Numbered from the stretch's first letter, positions 1 through 13,340 are shown. The stretch: 64,000 nt of DNA from Chrysogorgia sp. JL179-B06 (GCA_035772405.1 JAYKKM010000382.1:277501-341500), one strand, 5' to 3'. The notes: generated by a model not told the origin, from the sequence alone. A program made the numbers and translations.

Positions 1-299
1 TAATAAACTTACATCCAATATTGTTCCACTTATTGATGCAGAGTCATTAATTTGCAGCAAGGAGTAAAGGAGACACCCAGTCTAGTATTTATAACAACGC
101 TCCGTGTTTGATCACTCAAATCTGCGACCGGAATCGAACACGCCTTGCGTTTTAATGGAGATAAGGCGCACAAAGAAAGTTACCAGGCCAAACAAAGATA
201 GTTACCAGGCCAAACAAACTAGGATTGAACTTTAACATTTGAAACTAATAGATTATATTATTTTCTGCTTATATTAAAATTTACATCAAAACCACATTC

Positions 300-805
300 T
301 GTTTTGTGTGAAGCGGAACACGCTTTTAGAACGGAACACGCCAGCTCACAACACGTCTGTCGTGTAGAACACGCCTTTAGAGATCGGCAACACACAAAGC
401 GTGTCCGAGCTGCAACACGCCAAATGTGTCACGTTAAAATCTTGAAACACGCCAAACGTGTTAATTTACAACACGCCAAACGTGTTAATTTGCAACACGC
501 ACTTTTGTCCCCTATAACAACACGCCAATTTGTGGTGCGTGTTCTGAAAACATGTTGCGTGTTATCGTAACACGTCATAGTGTGTTCTTACAACACACAT
601 AAATTTGGAACACGCTGCAGTGTTCAACACGCTTTTAGCGTGTTTAAAATTGGCGTGCTGTTACAACACACTTAAATTTTGACAACGTGCTCCAGCAACA
701 CGCTTCCACATACAACACGCTTGTATTACAATACGATAAAGCCGTGTTGAACACGTTTGGCGTGTTGATATAGGGGACAAAAATGCGTGTTCTTACAACA
801 CGTTT
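300..805. repeat. Degenerate AACACGC tandem/inverted array
   Basis: The heptamer AACACGC and its complement GCGTGTT recur dozens of times, often back to back as CAACACGCCAAACGTGTT, so the array is rich in short palindromes. The two sides are also related as a larger inverted repeat: the block holding CTTTTGTCCCC near 497-530 reappears as its complement near 757-800. The open frame across it is low-complexity translation and is not a gene. Confidence 0.8.
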
Positions 806-813
806 GGTTTTCT

Positions 814-1041
814 AGTGTAAGGTCGCCAATACTCTTGCCGTTGCGGTCGAATGTGTCGACAGCAACCTCACCGCAACCCCTCCGCAACCGAACCGCAACC
901 GCAGTGTTATGTTACTTCTAGGCAGTACTGTATGTATTTGAAGTACTGTGTGAGAATTTTGATCGAATTATCGCTTATCTAACTCTAGTGTATATACATA
1001 TGAAGAATCAATTCGAAAAGCCGTGCGAAGAGCAAAGACTT
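814..1041 (+). repeat. Direct duplication, copy 1
   Basis: About 228 bp beginning AGTGTAAGGTCGCC and ending AAAGACTT. It recurs nearly identically at 1645-1873, with a handful of substitutions and one extra base. Non-coding. Confidence 0.85.
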
Positions 1042-1644
1042 ATATCGTTGCTAAAAATATTGACAGTTCACCACCTTTTTCACTTTGCTATATATCCCAA
1101 ACACTGCCTACGCAGCACTCTACTTTTTTGCTACTCTCGGATATTCTATCGCTGCGATATGCCTATAAACCTTAAGAAGTTTCGTCAAGGTCGCCATCAC
1201 GAAATGGTAAGTTATTTGCTTCCTTTTTACCGTCGATCAGTAACCATGACCTTACTTATTTTATCTAAGACGCGTTTTTCAAGTCGTATTACTTTAAATT
1301 TTAAAGATCATATACTCTGATGAACGCCTCAGCTCGAAACGTTAGTATTTCGTTACTAAAAATCTTGGCAATGGCAGTTTACCACCTTTTCACTTTGCAA
1401 TTTGTCATTTATACTCGTTCTTAATAACGACGCACAGACATATATGTAGTTGAAGTAAGAATCAATATCATACAATAAAGAATGTAGTTTGACCAACTCA
1501 GACAAAACACTCTTAAAATAATGTCTAAATCACCGTACGTTTGCCGACATAATAGCGTCCAGAATACCCATTGAATAGAATAAAAATAATCATTACATTT
1601 CATTTGCTTTCGCGTTCTTACGATCGGGCGAGATCGGAATCCGA

Positions 1645-1873
1645 AGTGTAAGGTCGCCAATACTCTTGCCGTTGCGGTCGAATGTGTCGACCGCAACCTC
1701 ACCGCAACCCCTCCGGCAACCGAACCGCAACCGCAGTGTTAGGTTACTTCTAGGCAGTACTGTATGTATTTGAAGTACTGTATGAGAATTTTGATCGAAT
1801 TATCGCTTATCTAACTCTAGTGTATATACATATGAAGAATCAATTCGAAAAGCCGTGCGAAGATCAAAGACTT
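1645..1873 (+). repeat. Direct duplication, copy 2
   Basis: Second copy of the 814-1041 block, about 830 bp downstream in the same orientation. The near identity indicates a recent duplication. Confidence 0.85.
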
Positions 1874-2681
1874 GTCAATATGCACTAGGCTTTCTGTTAA
1901 TAAGAATGAATAAAAATAATAAGATTCTCGCACGTGCAGGAGTATACTTCATATGGCCATGAAGAGATCGGCCGAATTATCGCTTATCTCGCTTTAGTCT
2001 ACAGGATTCCTATGAGGAAGAAATACTTTGGGAAACAGTGCGAAGAATTGTTAAAGATTAAATTTAAAACGTGTGGACATAGAAAATATAAACTAAAACG
2101 GTTTCAAGGCGCTGCTTTCGAAGCGTTGCTAGGCCAACTTATCCTACGGCGGATATTTGCATATTTCGCCTCATAGCACGCGTGTGGGAGGGTGATTAAA
2201 AGGTCATTAAAGGAATAAAACAAAAGGACATCACACAATAAGGTTTCCAGGCAGAAGAGTATATCTCTAAGAGTTTTAAATAGGTTTACTTGAACTGCTT
2301 TACTTCATATTATACAACGAATCGAGCGAGGAGTTCGAACGAATATATAAAGCGGGCAAACTAAACTTAGCAGCTTGAATAAATTTGTCCATTCCTATGA
2401 TGAAGAAACCCTACGGTAAACAGTGCGAAGAACTGTTCAAGATCTCAAACATATTGACTTGGAAAAAAATATAATTTAATCGGCATTACATTTACAGCGT
2501 TGATATACCAAATGCTTATACTGTTAATAAACATTTTGACCGAATTATCACTTATTTAACACTAGTATCGAAAGTCAGCGATTCTCGTGACTCTGAAACA
2601 GTTCGAGAAGCTGTGGTAAGAATTGTTGAAGTTTTTAGACGCGCGGACTTGGCGAAATATAACACGCTTTAATATCAGCGT
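1874..2681. repeat. Diverged repeats related to the duplicated block
   Basis: Pieces such as CCGAATTATC(G/A)CTTAT and GTGCGAAGAA(T/C)TGTT recur near 1970-2055, 2420-2440 and 2540-2630. They resemble the tail of the 814-1041 block. No convincing gene is present. Confidence 0.5.
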
Positions 2682-5600
2682 TGTCTTATCCTTATCTTTA
2701 TCCTTATCATTATCTTTATATTTATCCTTATCTTTATCCTTATCTTCATCCTTATCATTATCATTATCCTTATCCTTATCTTCATCCTCATATTTATCCT
2801 TATATTTATCCTTATATTTATCCTTATCCTTATCCTTATCTTTATCTTTATCCTTATCTTTATCTTTATCCTTATATTTATCCTTATCGTTATCCTTATT
2901 CTTATCCTTATATTTACCTTTATCCTTACCCTTATCCTTATCCTTATCCTTGTCTTTAGCTTATCCTTATCCTTATCCTTATCCTTATCCTTATTCTTAT
3001 TCTTATTCTTATCCTTATCCTTATCCTTATCCTTATCCACATTCTCATTATTATCCTTATCCTTATCCTTATACTTATCCTTATCCTTATCTTTATCCTT
3101 ATCCTTATCCTTATCCTTATCTTTATCCTTATCCTTATCCTTATCTTTATCCTTATCCTTATCATTATCCTTATACTTATCCTTATCCTTATCCTTATCT
3201 TTATCCTCTATTCTTATCCTTATCCTTAACCTTATCATTATCTTTATCCTTATCCTTATCCTTATCCTTATCCTTATCCTTATCCTTATCCTTATCCTTA
3301 TCCTTATCCTTATCCTTGTCCTTGTCCTTGTCCTTGTCCTTGTCCTTGTCCTTGTCCTTGTCCTTGTCCTTGTCCTTGTCCTTGTCCTTGTCCTTGTCCT
3401 TGTCCTTGTCCTTGTCCTTGTCCTTGTCCTTGTCCTTGTCCTTGTCCTTGTCCTTGTCCTTGTCCTTGTCCTTGTCCTTGTCCTTGTCCTTGTCCTTGTC
3501 CTTGTCCTTGTCCTTGTCCTTGTCCTTGTCCTTGTCCTTGTCCTTGTCCTTGTCCTTGTCCTTGTCCTTGTCCTTGTCCTTGTCCTTGTCCTTGTCCTTG
3601 TCCTTGTCCTTGTCCTTGTCCTTGTCCTTGTCCTTGTCCTTGTCCTTGTCCTTGTCCTTGTCCTTGTCCTTGTCCTTGTCCTTGTCCTTGTCCTTGTCCT
3701 TGTCCTTGTCCTTGTCCTTGTCCTTGTCCTTGTCCTTGTCCTTGTCCTTGTCCTTGTCCTTGTCCTTGTCCTTGTCCTTGTCCTTGTCCTTGTCCTTGTC
3801 CTTGTCCTTGTCCTTGTCCTTGTCCTTGTCCTTGTCCTTGTCCTTGTCCTTGTCCTTGTCCTTGTCCTTGTCCTTGTCCTTGTCCTTGTCCTTGTCCTTG
3901 TCCTTGTCCTTGTCCTTGTCCTTGTCCTTGTCCTTGTCCTTGTCCTTGTCCTTGTCCTTGTCCTTGTCCTTGTCCTTGTCCTTGTCCTTGTCCTTGTCCT
4001 TGTCCTTGTCCTTGTCCTTGTCCTTGTCCTTGTCCTTGTCCTTGTCCTTGTCCTTGTCCTTGTCCTTGTCCTTGTCCTTGTCCTTGTCCTTGTCCTTGTC
4101 CTTGTCCTTGTCCTTGTCCTTGTCCTTGTCCTTGTCCTTGTCCTTGTCCTTGTCCTTGTCCTTGTCCTTGTCCTTGTCCTTGTCCTTGTCCTTGTCCTTG
4201 TCCTTGTCCTTGTCCTTGTCCTTGTCCTTGTCCTTGTCCTTGTCCTTGTCCTTGTCCTTGTCCTTGTCCTTGTCCTTGTCCTTGTCCTTGTCCTTGTCCT
4301 TGTCCTTGTCCTTGTCCTTGTCCTTGTCCTTGTCCTTGTCCTTGTCCTTGTCCTTGTCCTTGTCCTTGTCCTTGTCCTTGTCCTTGTCCTTGTCCTTGTC
4401 CTTGTCCTTGTCCTTGTCCTTGTCCTTGTCCTTGTCCTTGTCCTTGTCCTTGTCCTTGTCCTTGTCCTTGTCCTTGTCCTTGTCCTTGTCCTTGTCCTTG
4501 TCCTTGTCCTTGTCCTTGTCCTTGTCCTTGTCCTTGTCCTTGTCCTTGTCCTTGTCCTTGTCCTTGTCCTTGTCCTTGTCCTTGTCCTTGTCCTTGTCCT
4601 TGTCCTTGTCCTTGTCCTTGTCCTTGTCCTTGTCCTTGTCCTTGTCCTTGTCCTTGTCCTTGTCCTTGTCCTTGTCCTTGTCCTTGTCCTTGTCCTTGTC
4701 CTTGTCCTTGTCCTTGTCCTTGTCCTTGTCCTTGTCCTTGTCCTTGTCCTTGTCCTTGTCCTTGTCCTTGTCCTTGTCCTTGTCCTTGTCCTTGTCCTTG
4801 TCCTTGTCCTTGTCCTTGTCCTTGTCCTTGTCCTTGTCCTTGTCCTTGTCCTTGTCCTTGTCCTTGTCCTTGTCCTTGTCCTTGTCCTTGTCCTTGTCCT
4901 TGTCCTTGTCCTTGTCCTTGTCCTTGTCCTTGTCCTTGTCCTTGTCCTTGTCCTTGTCCTTGTCCTTGTCCTTGTCCTTGTCCTTGTCCTTGTCCTTGTC
5001 CTTGTCCTTGTCCTTGTCCTTGTCCTTGTCCTTGTCCTTGTCCTTGTCCTTGTCCTTGTCCTTGTCCTTGTCCTTGTCCTTGTCCTTGTCCTTGTCCTTG
5101 TCCTTGTCCTTGTCCTTGTCCTTGTCCTTGTCCTTGTCCTTGTCCTTGTCCTTGTCCTTGTCCTTGTCCTTGTCCTTGTCCTTGTCCTTGTCCTTGTCCT
5201 TGTCCTTGTCCTTGTCCTTGTCCTTGTCCTTGTCCTTGTCCTTGTCCTTGTCCTTGTCCTTGTCCTTGTCCTTGTCCTTGTCCTTGTCCCTTGTCCTTGT
5301 CCTTGTCCTTGTCCTTGTCCTTGTCCTTGTCCTTGTCCTTGTCCTTGTCCTTGTCCTTGTCCTTGTCCTTGTCCTTGTCCTTGTCCTTGTCCTTGTCCTT
5401 GTCCTTGTCCTTGTCCTTGTCCTTGTCCTTGTCCTTGTCCTTGTCCTTGTCCTTGTCCTTGTCCTTGTCCTTGTCCTTGTCCTTGTCCTTGTCCTTGTCC
5501 TTGTCCTTGTCCTTGTCCTTGTCCTTGTCCTTGTCCTTGTCCTTGTCCTTGTCCTTGTCCTTGTCCTTGTCCTTGTCCTTGTCCTTGTCCTTGTCCTTGT

Positions 5601-6096
5601 CCTTGTCCTTGTCCTTGTCCTTGTCCTTGTCCTTGTCCTTGTCCTTGTCCTTGTCCTTGTCCTTGTCCTTGTCCTTGTCCTTGTCCTTGTCCTTCCTTGT
5701 CCTTGTCCTTGTCCTTGTCCTTGTCCTTGTCCTTGTCCTTGTCCTTGTCCTTGTCCTTGTCCTTGTCCTTGTCCTTGTCCTTGTCCTTGTCCTTGTCCTT
5801 GTCCTTGTCCTTGTCCTTGTCCTTGTCCTTGTCCTTGTCCTTGTCCTTGTCCTTGTCCTTGTCCTTGTCCTTGTCCTTGTCCTTGTCCTTGTCCTTGTCC
5901 TTGTCCTTGTCCTTGTCCTTGTCCTTGTCCTTGTCCTTGTCCTTGTCCTTGTCCTTGTCCTTGTCCTTGTCCTTGTCCTTGTCCTTGTCCTTGTCCTTGT
6001 CCTTGTCCTTGTCCTTGTCCTTGTCCTTGTCCTTGTCCTTGTCCTTGTCCTTGTCCTTGTCCTTATCCTTATCCTTATCCTTATCCTTATCCTTAT
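2682..6096. repeat. Hexanucleotide satellite (CCTTAT)n / (CCTTGT)n
   Basis: A mixed CCTTAT/CTTTAT zone occupies 2682-3312. It is followed by about 2.75 kb (3313-6062, roughly 455 units) of near-perfect CCTTGT, then six CCTTAT units. Only two phase breaks are visible in the pure block: an extra C near 5289 and a lost GT near 5693. The 1194-aa, 931-aa and other long frames here (Leu-Ser, Gly-Gln, Lys-Asp repeats) are an automatic result of a 6-bp repeat without stops and are not genes. Confidence 0.97.
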
Positions 6097-6590
6097 ATCT
6101 ACCAAAATAACGTAATGGAATCGGAAAGTTTTCGGTTGAGATTTAAAGTTACACAGGGGATAATGACAGGTCCTACTGGTACACGAGCTAGGGTTAACGA
6201 TTTGTGAAGGTTTAATGACGTAATATGAACAAATAATTAGGGTTAAGGCTCCTCCAGGAAGAAGAACTCATGACGTAACATCAAAATTCGGAATTATGTA
6301 ATGAATATTTAATGAGGCGGCATCCTTTGTGATAACCGCCCATATGTCGGCCAAAGGATGCTGCCTCATTAAATATTCATTACATAATTTCGAATTTTGA
6401 TGTTACCTCATGAGTTCTCGTCTTACTGGAGGAGCCTTAACCCTAATTATGTATGCATATATATTACGTCATTAAACCTTCAGAAATCGCTAACCCTAGC
6501 TCATGTACCAGTAGGACCTGTCATTGTCCCCCTATGTACCTTTAAATCCCCAACCGTGGACTTTCCGATGCCATTACGTTTTTTTGGTAT
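6097..6590. repeat. Imperfect long palindrome between opposed hexamer arrays
   Basis: Left arm ~6097-6329 and right arm ~6350-6590 are reverse complements with scattered mismatches and small indels. Both arms carry, for example, CATTAAATATTCATTACATAA and a copy of AGGACCTGTCATT or its complement. The centre is near 6340, within ...CCGCCCATATGTCGGCC.... It is bounded by (CCTTAT)n on the left and (ATAAGG)n on the right, so the inverted symmetry extends into the satellites. The arms have diverged, so this is not simply a mirrored read. Confidence 0.88.
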
Positions 6591-6596
6591 ATATAC

Positions 6597-7990
6597 GGAT
6601 AAGTATAATGATAAGGATAAGGATAAGGATAAGGATAAGGATAAGGATAAGGATAAGGAAAAGGAAAAGGAAAAGGAAAAGGAAAAGGATAAGGATAAGG
6701 ATAAGGATAAGGATAAGGATAAGGATAAGGATAAGGATAAGGATAAGGATAAGGATAAGGATAAGGATAAGGATAAGGATAAGGATAAGGATAAGGATAA
6801 GGATAAGGATAAGGATAAGGATAAGGATAAGGATAAGGATAAGGATAAGTATAAGTATAAGTATAAGTATAATGATAATGATAAGGATAAGGATAAGGAT
6901 AAGGATAAGGATAAGGATAAGGATAAGGATAAGGATAAGGATAAGGATAAGGATAAGGATAAGGATAAGGATAAGGATAAGGATAAGGATAAGGATAAGG
7001 ATAAGGATAAGGATAAGGATAAGGATAAGGATAAGGATAAGGATAAGGATAAGGATAAGGATAAGGATAAGGATAAGGATAAGGATAAGGATAAGGATAA
7101 GGATAAGGATAAGGATAAGGATAAGGATAAGGATAAGGATAAGGATAAGGATAAGGATAAGGATAAGGATAAGGATAAGGATAAGGATAAGGATAAGGAT
7201 AAGGATAAGGATAAGGATAAGGATAAGGATAAGGATAAGGATAAGGATAAGGATAAGGATAAGGATAAGGATAAGGATAAGGATAAGGATAAGGATAAGG
7301 ATAAGGATAAGGATAATGATAATGATAAGGATAAGGATAAGGATAAGGATAAGGATAAGGATAAGGATAAGGATAAGGATAAGGATAAGGATAAGGATAA
7401 TGATAAGGATAAGGATAAGGATAAGGATAAGGATAATGATAAGGATAATGATAAGGATAAGGATAAGGATAAGGATAAGTATAAAGTATAAGGATAAGGA
7501 TAAGGATAAGGATAAGGATAAGGATAAGGATAAGTATAATGATAAGGATAAGGATAAGGATAAGGATAAGGATAAGGATAAGGATAAGGATAAGGATAAG
7601 GATAAGGATAAGGATAAGTATAAGTATAAGTATAAGTATAAGGATAAGTATAAGTATAAGGATAATGATAAGGATAAGTATAATGATAATGATAAGGATA
7701 AGGATAAGGATAAGGATAATGATAAGGATAAGGATAAGGAAAAGGAAAAGGAAAAGGAAGAGGATGAGGATGAGGATGAGGATGAGGAAGAGGAAGAGGA
7801 AGAGGAAGAGGATGAGGATGAGGATGAGGATGAGGATGAGGATGAGGATGCGGATGCGGATGCGGATGCGGATGCGGATGCGGATGCGGATGCGGATGCG
7901 GATGCGGATGAGGATGAGGATGAGGATGAGGATGAGGATGAGGATGAGGATGAGGATCAGGATCAGGATGAGGATGAGGATCAGGATAAG
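6597..7990. repeat. Hexanucleotide satellite (GATAAG)n with block variants
   Basis: The complement-sense array of the left satellite. Long runs of GATAAG are interrupted by blocks of variants that keep the 6-bp register: AAGGAA, AAGTAT, AATGAT, then GAGGAT, GCGGAT and GAGGAT again towards 7990. Long Lys-Asp, Ile-Arg and Pro-Tyr frames on both strands are repeat translations. Confidence 0.95.
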
Positions 7991-8183
7991 GATTTCTCCA
8001 GAGAAACGTCCATATATGACGTTTCTCGTGGGTATAAAATCGATATGCGAGGCTTCCCACGCTCCTTTATTGATGAGCACTTTACGAATCAATATGGATT
8101 AACCTGTCAACCTTGGATACTAGTTCCACTAAGAATATACTAATTTAAAATTCAAATGAAGTAATCAAGTTTGTCTTTTTGTC

Positions 8184-8191
8184 TTAATATA

Positions 8192-8243
<52 letters not shown>

Positions 8244-8250
8244 ATATTTA
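8184..8250. repeat. (AT)n microsatellite
   Basis: Alternating AT/TA run with a few interruptions. Confidence 0.9.
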
Positions 8251-8337
8251 TAAAATAAGTCGTGTCTTACGCACGCTGTGATTGGTCAGTTACCGTGTTT
8301 ATATCAGGCTATATAACATGGATGGATTACGCCATCG

Positions 8338-8484
8338 CGATACGCCATCAATTAGGCATGAAACGCCATCAATTAGCCATGATACGCCATCAATTAGCCA
8401 TCATACGCCATCAAACGCCATCAATCAGCCATCATACGCCATCAATCAGCCATCATACGCCATCAATTAGACATCACAGCGCCA
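8338..8484 (+). repeat. 21-bp tandem repeat
   Basis: About six units of CGCCATCAATTAGCCATCATA with small changes, including one shortened 10-bp unit (CGCCATCAAA). The units match the start of the host sequence CGCCATCG at the left edge. Confidence 0.85.
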
Positions 8485-8566
8485 TCATACGCAGTAAGGA
8501 GAACTTACGTGTTGATAAAAACGATATTTGTACATTTTATTTGCTTTCTACGGGTTATTTTATAAA

Positions 8567-9703
<1,137 letters not shown>

Positions 9704-10966
9704 ATGGTATCTTTCTCGTGGTCGTTGAAAACCGCTGCGTTGAGATGGATTATTTTCTTCCTTTTGTCAAGTTTGGTGACCTTTCAGGAATATTATGCAT
9801 TGTATTTGAAGCAATTAGGCTTCACTGCAAAAAAAATCGGGTTCACAACTCTCGGCGGAGCGCATGTTATATTTGTCCCTCTCATTGGAGTTTTAGCTGA
9901 TCGATATCGAGCAAGAAAATTGGTTTTATTTGTATGCCTTCTTGTACTAATTCTGCTGTCGTTGGTGCCTCTTACAATGCTGCCCAAGATCATATACGGC
10001 ACATGTGATACAACACAAAGTGATTATTTAAATAATGGGACCAACGACTTATTGAACGCAACCTTGTGGTTTAAAAATATCTCCGATTTGTCGCTCAAAA
10101 CATACAAGAATACTCCAATTTTGAAATTAACAGCAGTGCATTCAGTCCTCTCAATCTCAGATAATCAGTCTTCCCTCATGAACCGAACATGGGACCCATT
10201 GAAACAGAACGCCTATGTCTCGAGTTATTCATTCATATTTCTGCTGATGGTTTTGATTAGAGGGCAAAATCTCATCCTGATATATCCACTATATCGCTGT
10301 ATAACGTCGCTGTCATGACTCACCTCAAGAAAGAGAGAGCGAAATACGGTTCGTACTTTGGTTGGGGACAAATTGGAAGTTGTATATCTTTGTTTGCCGT
10401 CGGCATGATCGCCTCGTACGTAAAGAACACAGTTTGTGGTCAGGTCATGTATGGATACTTCGTAGCTTTTCCATTCGTAGCCATTACTATGAGTTTGTCG
10501 CTTGTTGCTCTCCCATGGATCTATTTTGAATATCTCGAACATCGTGTAATCAACTGGGCCGAAGTGAAAAGTGTTGTATTTAGCAGACACTATATGTTCA
10601 TTCTATTTATTAGTTGTTATTCTGGCTGCTGTTATTTATTTCAATATTACTGGGAGTTTTGGTACATCGCTAAGCTTTCTGGCAGCCCGAAAGTCATGGC
10701 GGTTTCAGGCTTAATTCGTCGACCTCTTGCAGTAATCTGGTTTCTTTCGGCAGGAAAGCTTATAAACAGACTTGGTGATCTTCGAACCATGGCGATAGCC
10801 CTATTTATCTTCGCAGTTTGCGAGATTTCTTTGTCGTTTCTTCAACTACCCTGGCTAATCTTGGTTATCGATTTTTTCCATCCGGCAGCATATGCTTTTT
10901 CGTATTCAGCGGTAAACGTCCATTTTTCAAAAACCGAATCAAAGGCCTCTTCTGCTGTAGTATTAG
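9704..10966 (+). CDS. MFSD6-type major facilitator transporter, first coding exon (one frame break)
   Basis: The Met at 9704 opens a hydrophobic protein. Its first helix carries the TFQEYYALYLKQLGF region, followed by the MFS loop signature LADRYRARK around residue 67. This pattern belongs to the MFS_1_like/MFSD6 group of 12-helix membrane transporters, whose substrates are poorly defined. The frame runs to 10318 and continues one frame over from about 10270: the second frame carries the family-typical ERAKYGSYFGWGQIGS segment and more helices. The change therefore looks like a single-base deletion (or 2-base gain), either real or an assembly error. The exon ends at 10966 before GTAAGG in phase 1 (intact donor). 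The matching last exon is at 43346-43551. Total protein is about 490 residues. Confidence 0.85.
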
Positions 10967-11975
10967 GTAAGGAAATAAAAATTATTAATGCTATCGATAT
11001 TTGAGAAATTGGTCAATGCTTTTGCATGGTAGAGGAAATACCACAAATATCGAGTGCAAACAAAAATAATCAATCATACACCAACGTATAATCGAGGTAT
11101 TATAGTGGCCGAAATATAGTCAACCACGCAAATCAACCACAGAGTGCGCTTGAGCAGGACTAAATTAACCACACAAACGTTATGTCTTTGGTTAATCTAT
11201 AGTTTCTAGGCGGGGGGTTAGGATTGAACTCTAGGCGGGGGGTTAGGGTTAGAACTAAATCTGCGATGTGGGTTTGTTGTATAGATGATATTGTTTGAAC
11301 TTATAGGTTAACGTAAGGCAAAATTATTTTTTGCAGCCTTTCCGCACGTTGTAATCAATAAACTAGAAATACGTATACGCAACAACCCCTCGCCCAATTG
11401 CTGTTTGAAACTTACAGTACAGTACTTCTTTTGGTTCTAAATTACTTGAATTAGATATTTTTGCCAAACTAAATAAATTTTCAGTGGACAATATCTCTCA
11501 GCTTTGTATTGTCTGAATTTAATTGTTTCATAGGACATCAAAATAAATACATGCAGTCCCAACTTTTTAATTTTTGAGTGCAGCAACAGAATAGTGGGGG
11601 TCTACTGCTGTTTCTACCATCAATCACTAAGAAAGAAATTACTTTTATCACAATATTGATGAACAGCAAGTTGATAATTCTACCCACATTCGACTACTGT
11701 GATGTGGAGCTGGCAGGAATATGGATAACTAAATATTGATGGTCATAATCAGAGGTTTCTAGGCATGTCAGGGAAACTGATCTTTCCTAAGTCGGGACTT
11801 GAAACTGATTGGTTAATAGAAATCCCAAGTTTTGTACCTCTTGTATTAGAAGCAAGTTACATTGTGTAATGCTAGTTAGGAAATTCCATGGCATTTTAAC
11901 ATCATATCTACCAGTAAAGAGCTATTTTCCATGTTTCAATTAATCTGTTCATACATGTTATAGCACCATTATCTA
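10967..11975. other. Intron start, no gene
   Basis: No coding frame. A 24-bp direct repeat containing CTAGGCGGGGGGTTAGG(A/G)TT occurs twice at about 11206-11255. Otherwise nothing recognisable. Confidence 0.5.
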
Positions 11976-13121
11976 CAACCTCGTACCCAGGGTCTTATCT
12001 CCGTTCCCCGCCCCCCCGCACGCTAAGACCCTGGTTGCGGCTGGTCACGTGTCAACACAACATTTTTGACACCTGGGAAGATCACAACTATTTACACGTA
12101 TCACTAGACTTGCTCCAAGTCCGCCTCTTGGTTCGGTTAAAACGAGTTTAGTGGTTTGGGTTTGTTTACACCGGTTTATTTCGAGTTTTGGTATTAAAGA
12201 CGGGCGAGCGAAACGGGCTTTGAGAAAGTCCAACGTATCACGCGCGCCACGAGTCGACAAAATGTAGGTGTTAATAAGTCTCCATTTCGATATCGTTCCC
12301 AGTGTGTAATGAAATGTTCTATAGTTTAACACTATTTGCCTGGAGAAATTATTTTTGAGACTGGGAGTTCTTGATGTTGTTCAAGTAGCAACGGGATATG
12401 AAACATCGTTGCACACTCCGGGGGCTTTGATTATTTTGTCGCAAGAAACCAGCCATTTAAAAATGAAATATCAAGAAAGAAGTTGGACTCATTCAACAGC
12501 TTGTTTTATCGTCCTACCTTTGTATTCCCTCAGATTAATATATTAACTAATTTCGAGATTATGCGCAGGTTTTCAGTTATGAAAGTTTCAAGCGTTAATA
12601 TTTTATTATTATGAATCTTATATTGAATGTTATTATTATTTCAGCATTAACTTTACTTTACACTGATTATTTCTTGGGAAATATTTTTTAAATCAACGTA
12701 TCAATCAGAACTTTAGACTGCTAATTAAAACGTTCTTTGTTGTAATATTATTTTAAAGACTTGAGTAAACAAAGCGTAAATGCGGTTGAAGCGCTTGTTT
12801 ATGTCAACCTTTGTTGGAACGAAATTTGATATTAATCACTCCTTATGTTACAGACGTGCATACGCGTATTGCAATAGTCTATAAGAATTTTAACTTCACG
12901 CAGTGTTATACAAATTAAAATTTAGACCTTCACGGAAGTTTTTGTTCTGATGTTTTTAGTGTTGTGCTCTATTCATCTTTGCCACTCCTCCCTAAGTAAT
13001 TTTCTAAACGCTAATTAAAAACCCCCCACTTTTTAGGGGGCACGTGACCAGCCGCAACCAGGGTCTTATTGCAGCGTGCGGGGGGGCGGGGAGCGGAGAT
13101 AAGACCCTGGGTACGAGGTTG
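11976..13121. mobile_element. Non-autonomous DNA transposon, ~75-bp TIRs, 9-bp TSD
   Basis: The ends are inverted repeats starting CAACCTCGTACCCAGGGTCT (11976-12052 and complement 13042-13121), including a G/C-rich CGCCCCCCCGCACGCT stretch. The element is bounded by the direct repeat CATTATCTA on both sides (11967-11975, 13122-13130). A 9-bp duplication fits a Mutator-like (MULE) relative. The 1.1-kb interior has no transposase. Around 12106-12255 it contains a fragment related to the MITE at 48600-48875 (AGACTTGCTCCAAGTC...). Confidence 0.82.
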
Positions 13122-13269
13122 CATTATCTATTGCCAAATATATGTGAAGGATATACAACTTTTGAGTTAAAATTAGTTTTTGTAACATTGAACTGTACAT
13201 TGATGAATATGTGTTGAAATTTGTAACAACTGTAATTTGTTAGAAAACAAGACCCCGGCTATCCTGTAT

Positions 13270-13290
13270 AAATATTATTGTATTATTATT

Positions 13291-13340
<50 letters not shown>
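13270..13340. repeat. (TTA)n microsatellite
   Basis: TAT/ATT trinucleotide run. Confidence 0.9.

Noticed and set aside
2623..8143. Very long open frames on both strands (up to 1194 aa)
   Set aside because: They are translations of 6-bp satellites that happen to lack stops. Dipeptide repeats occur in every frame.
8338..8484. Possible CRISPR-like array
   Set aside because: The 21-bp units are directly adjacent with no unique spacers, and the context is eukaryotic.
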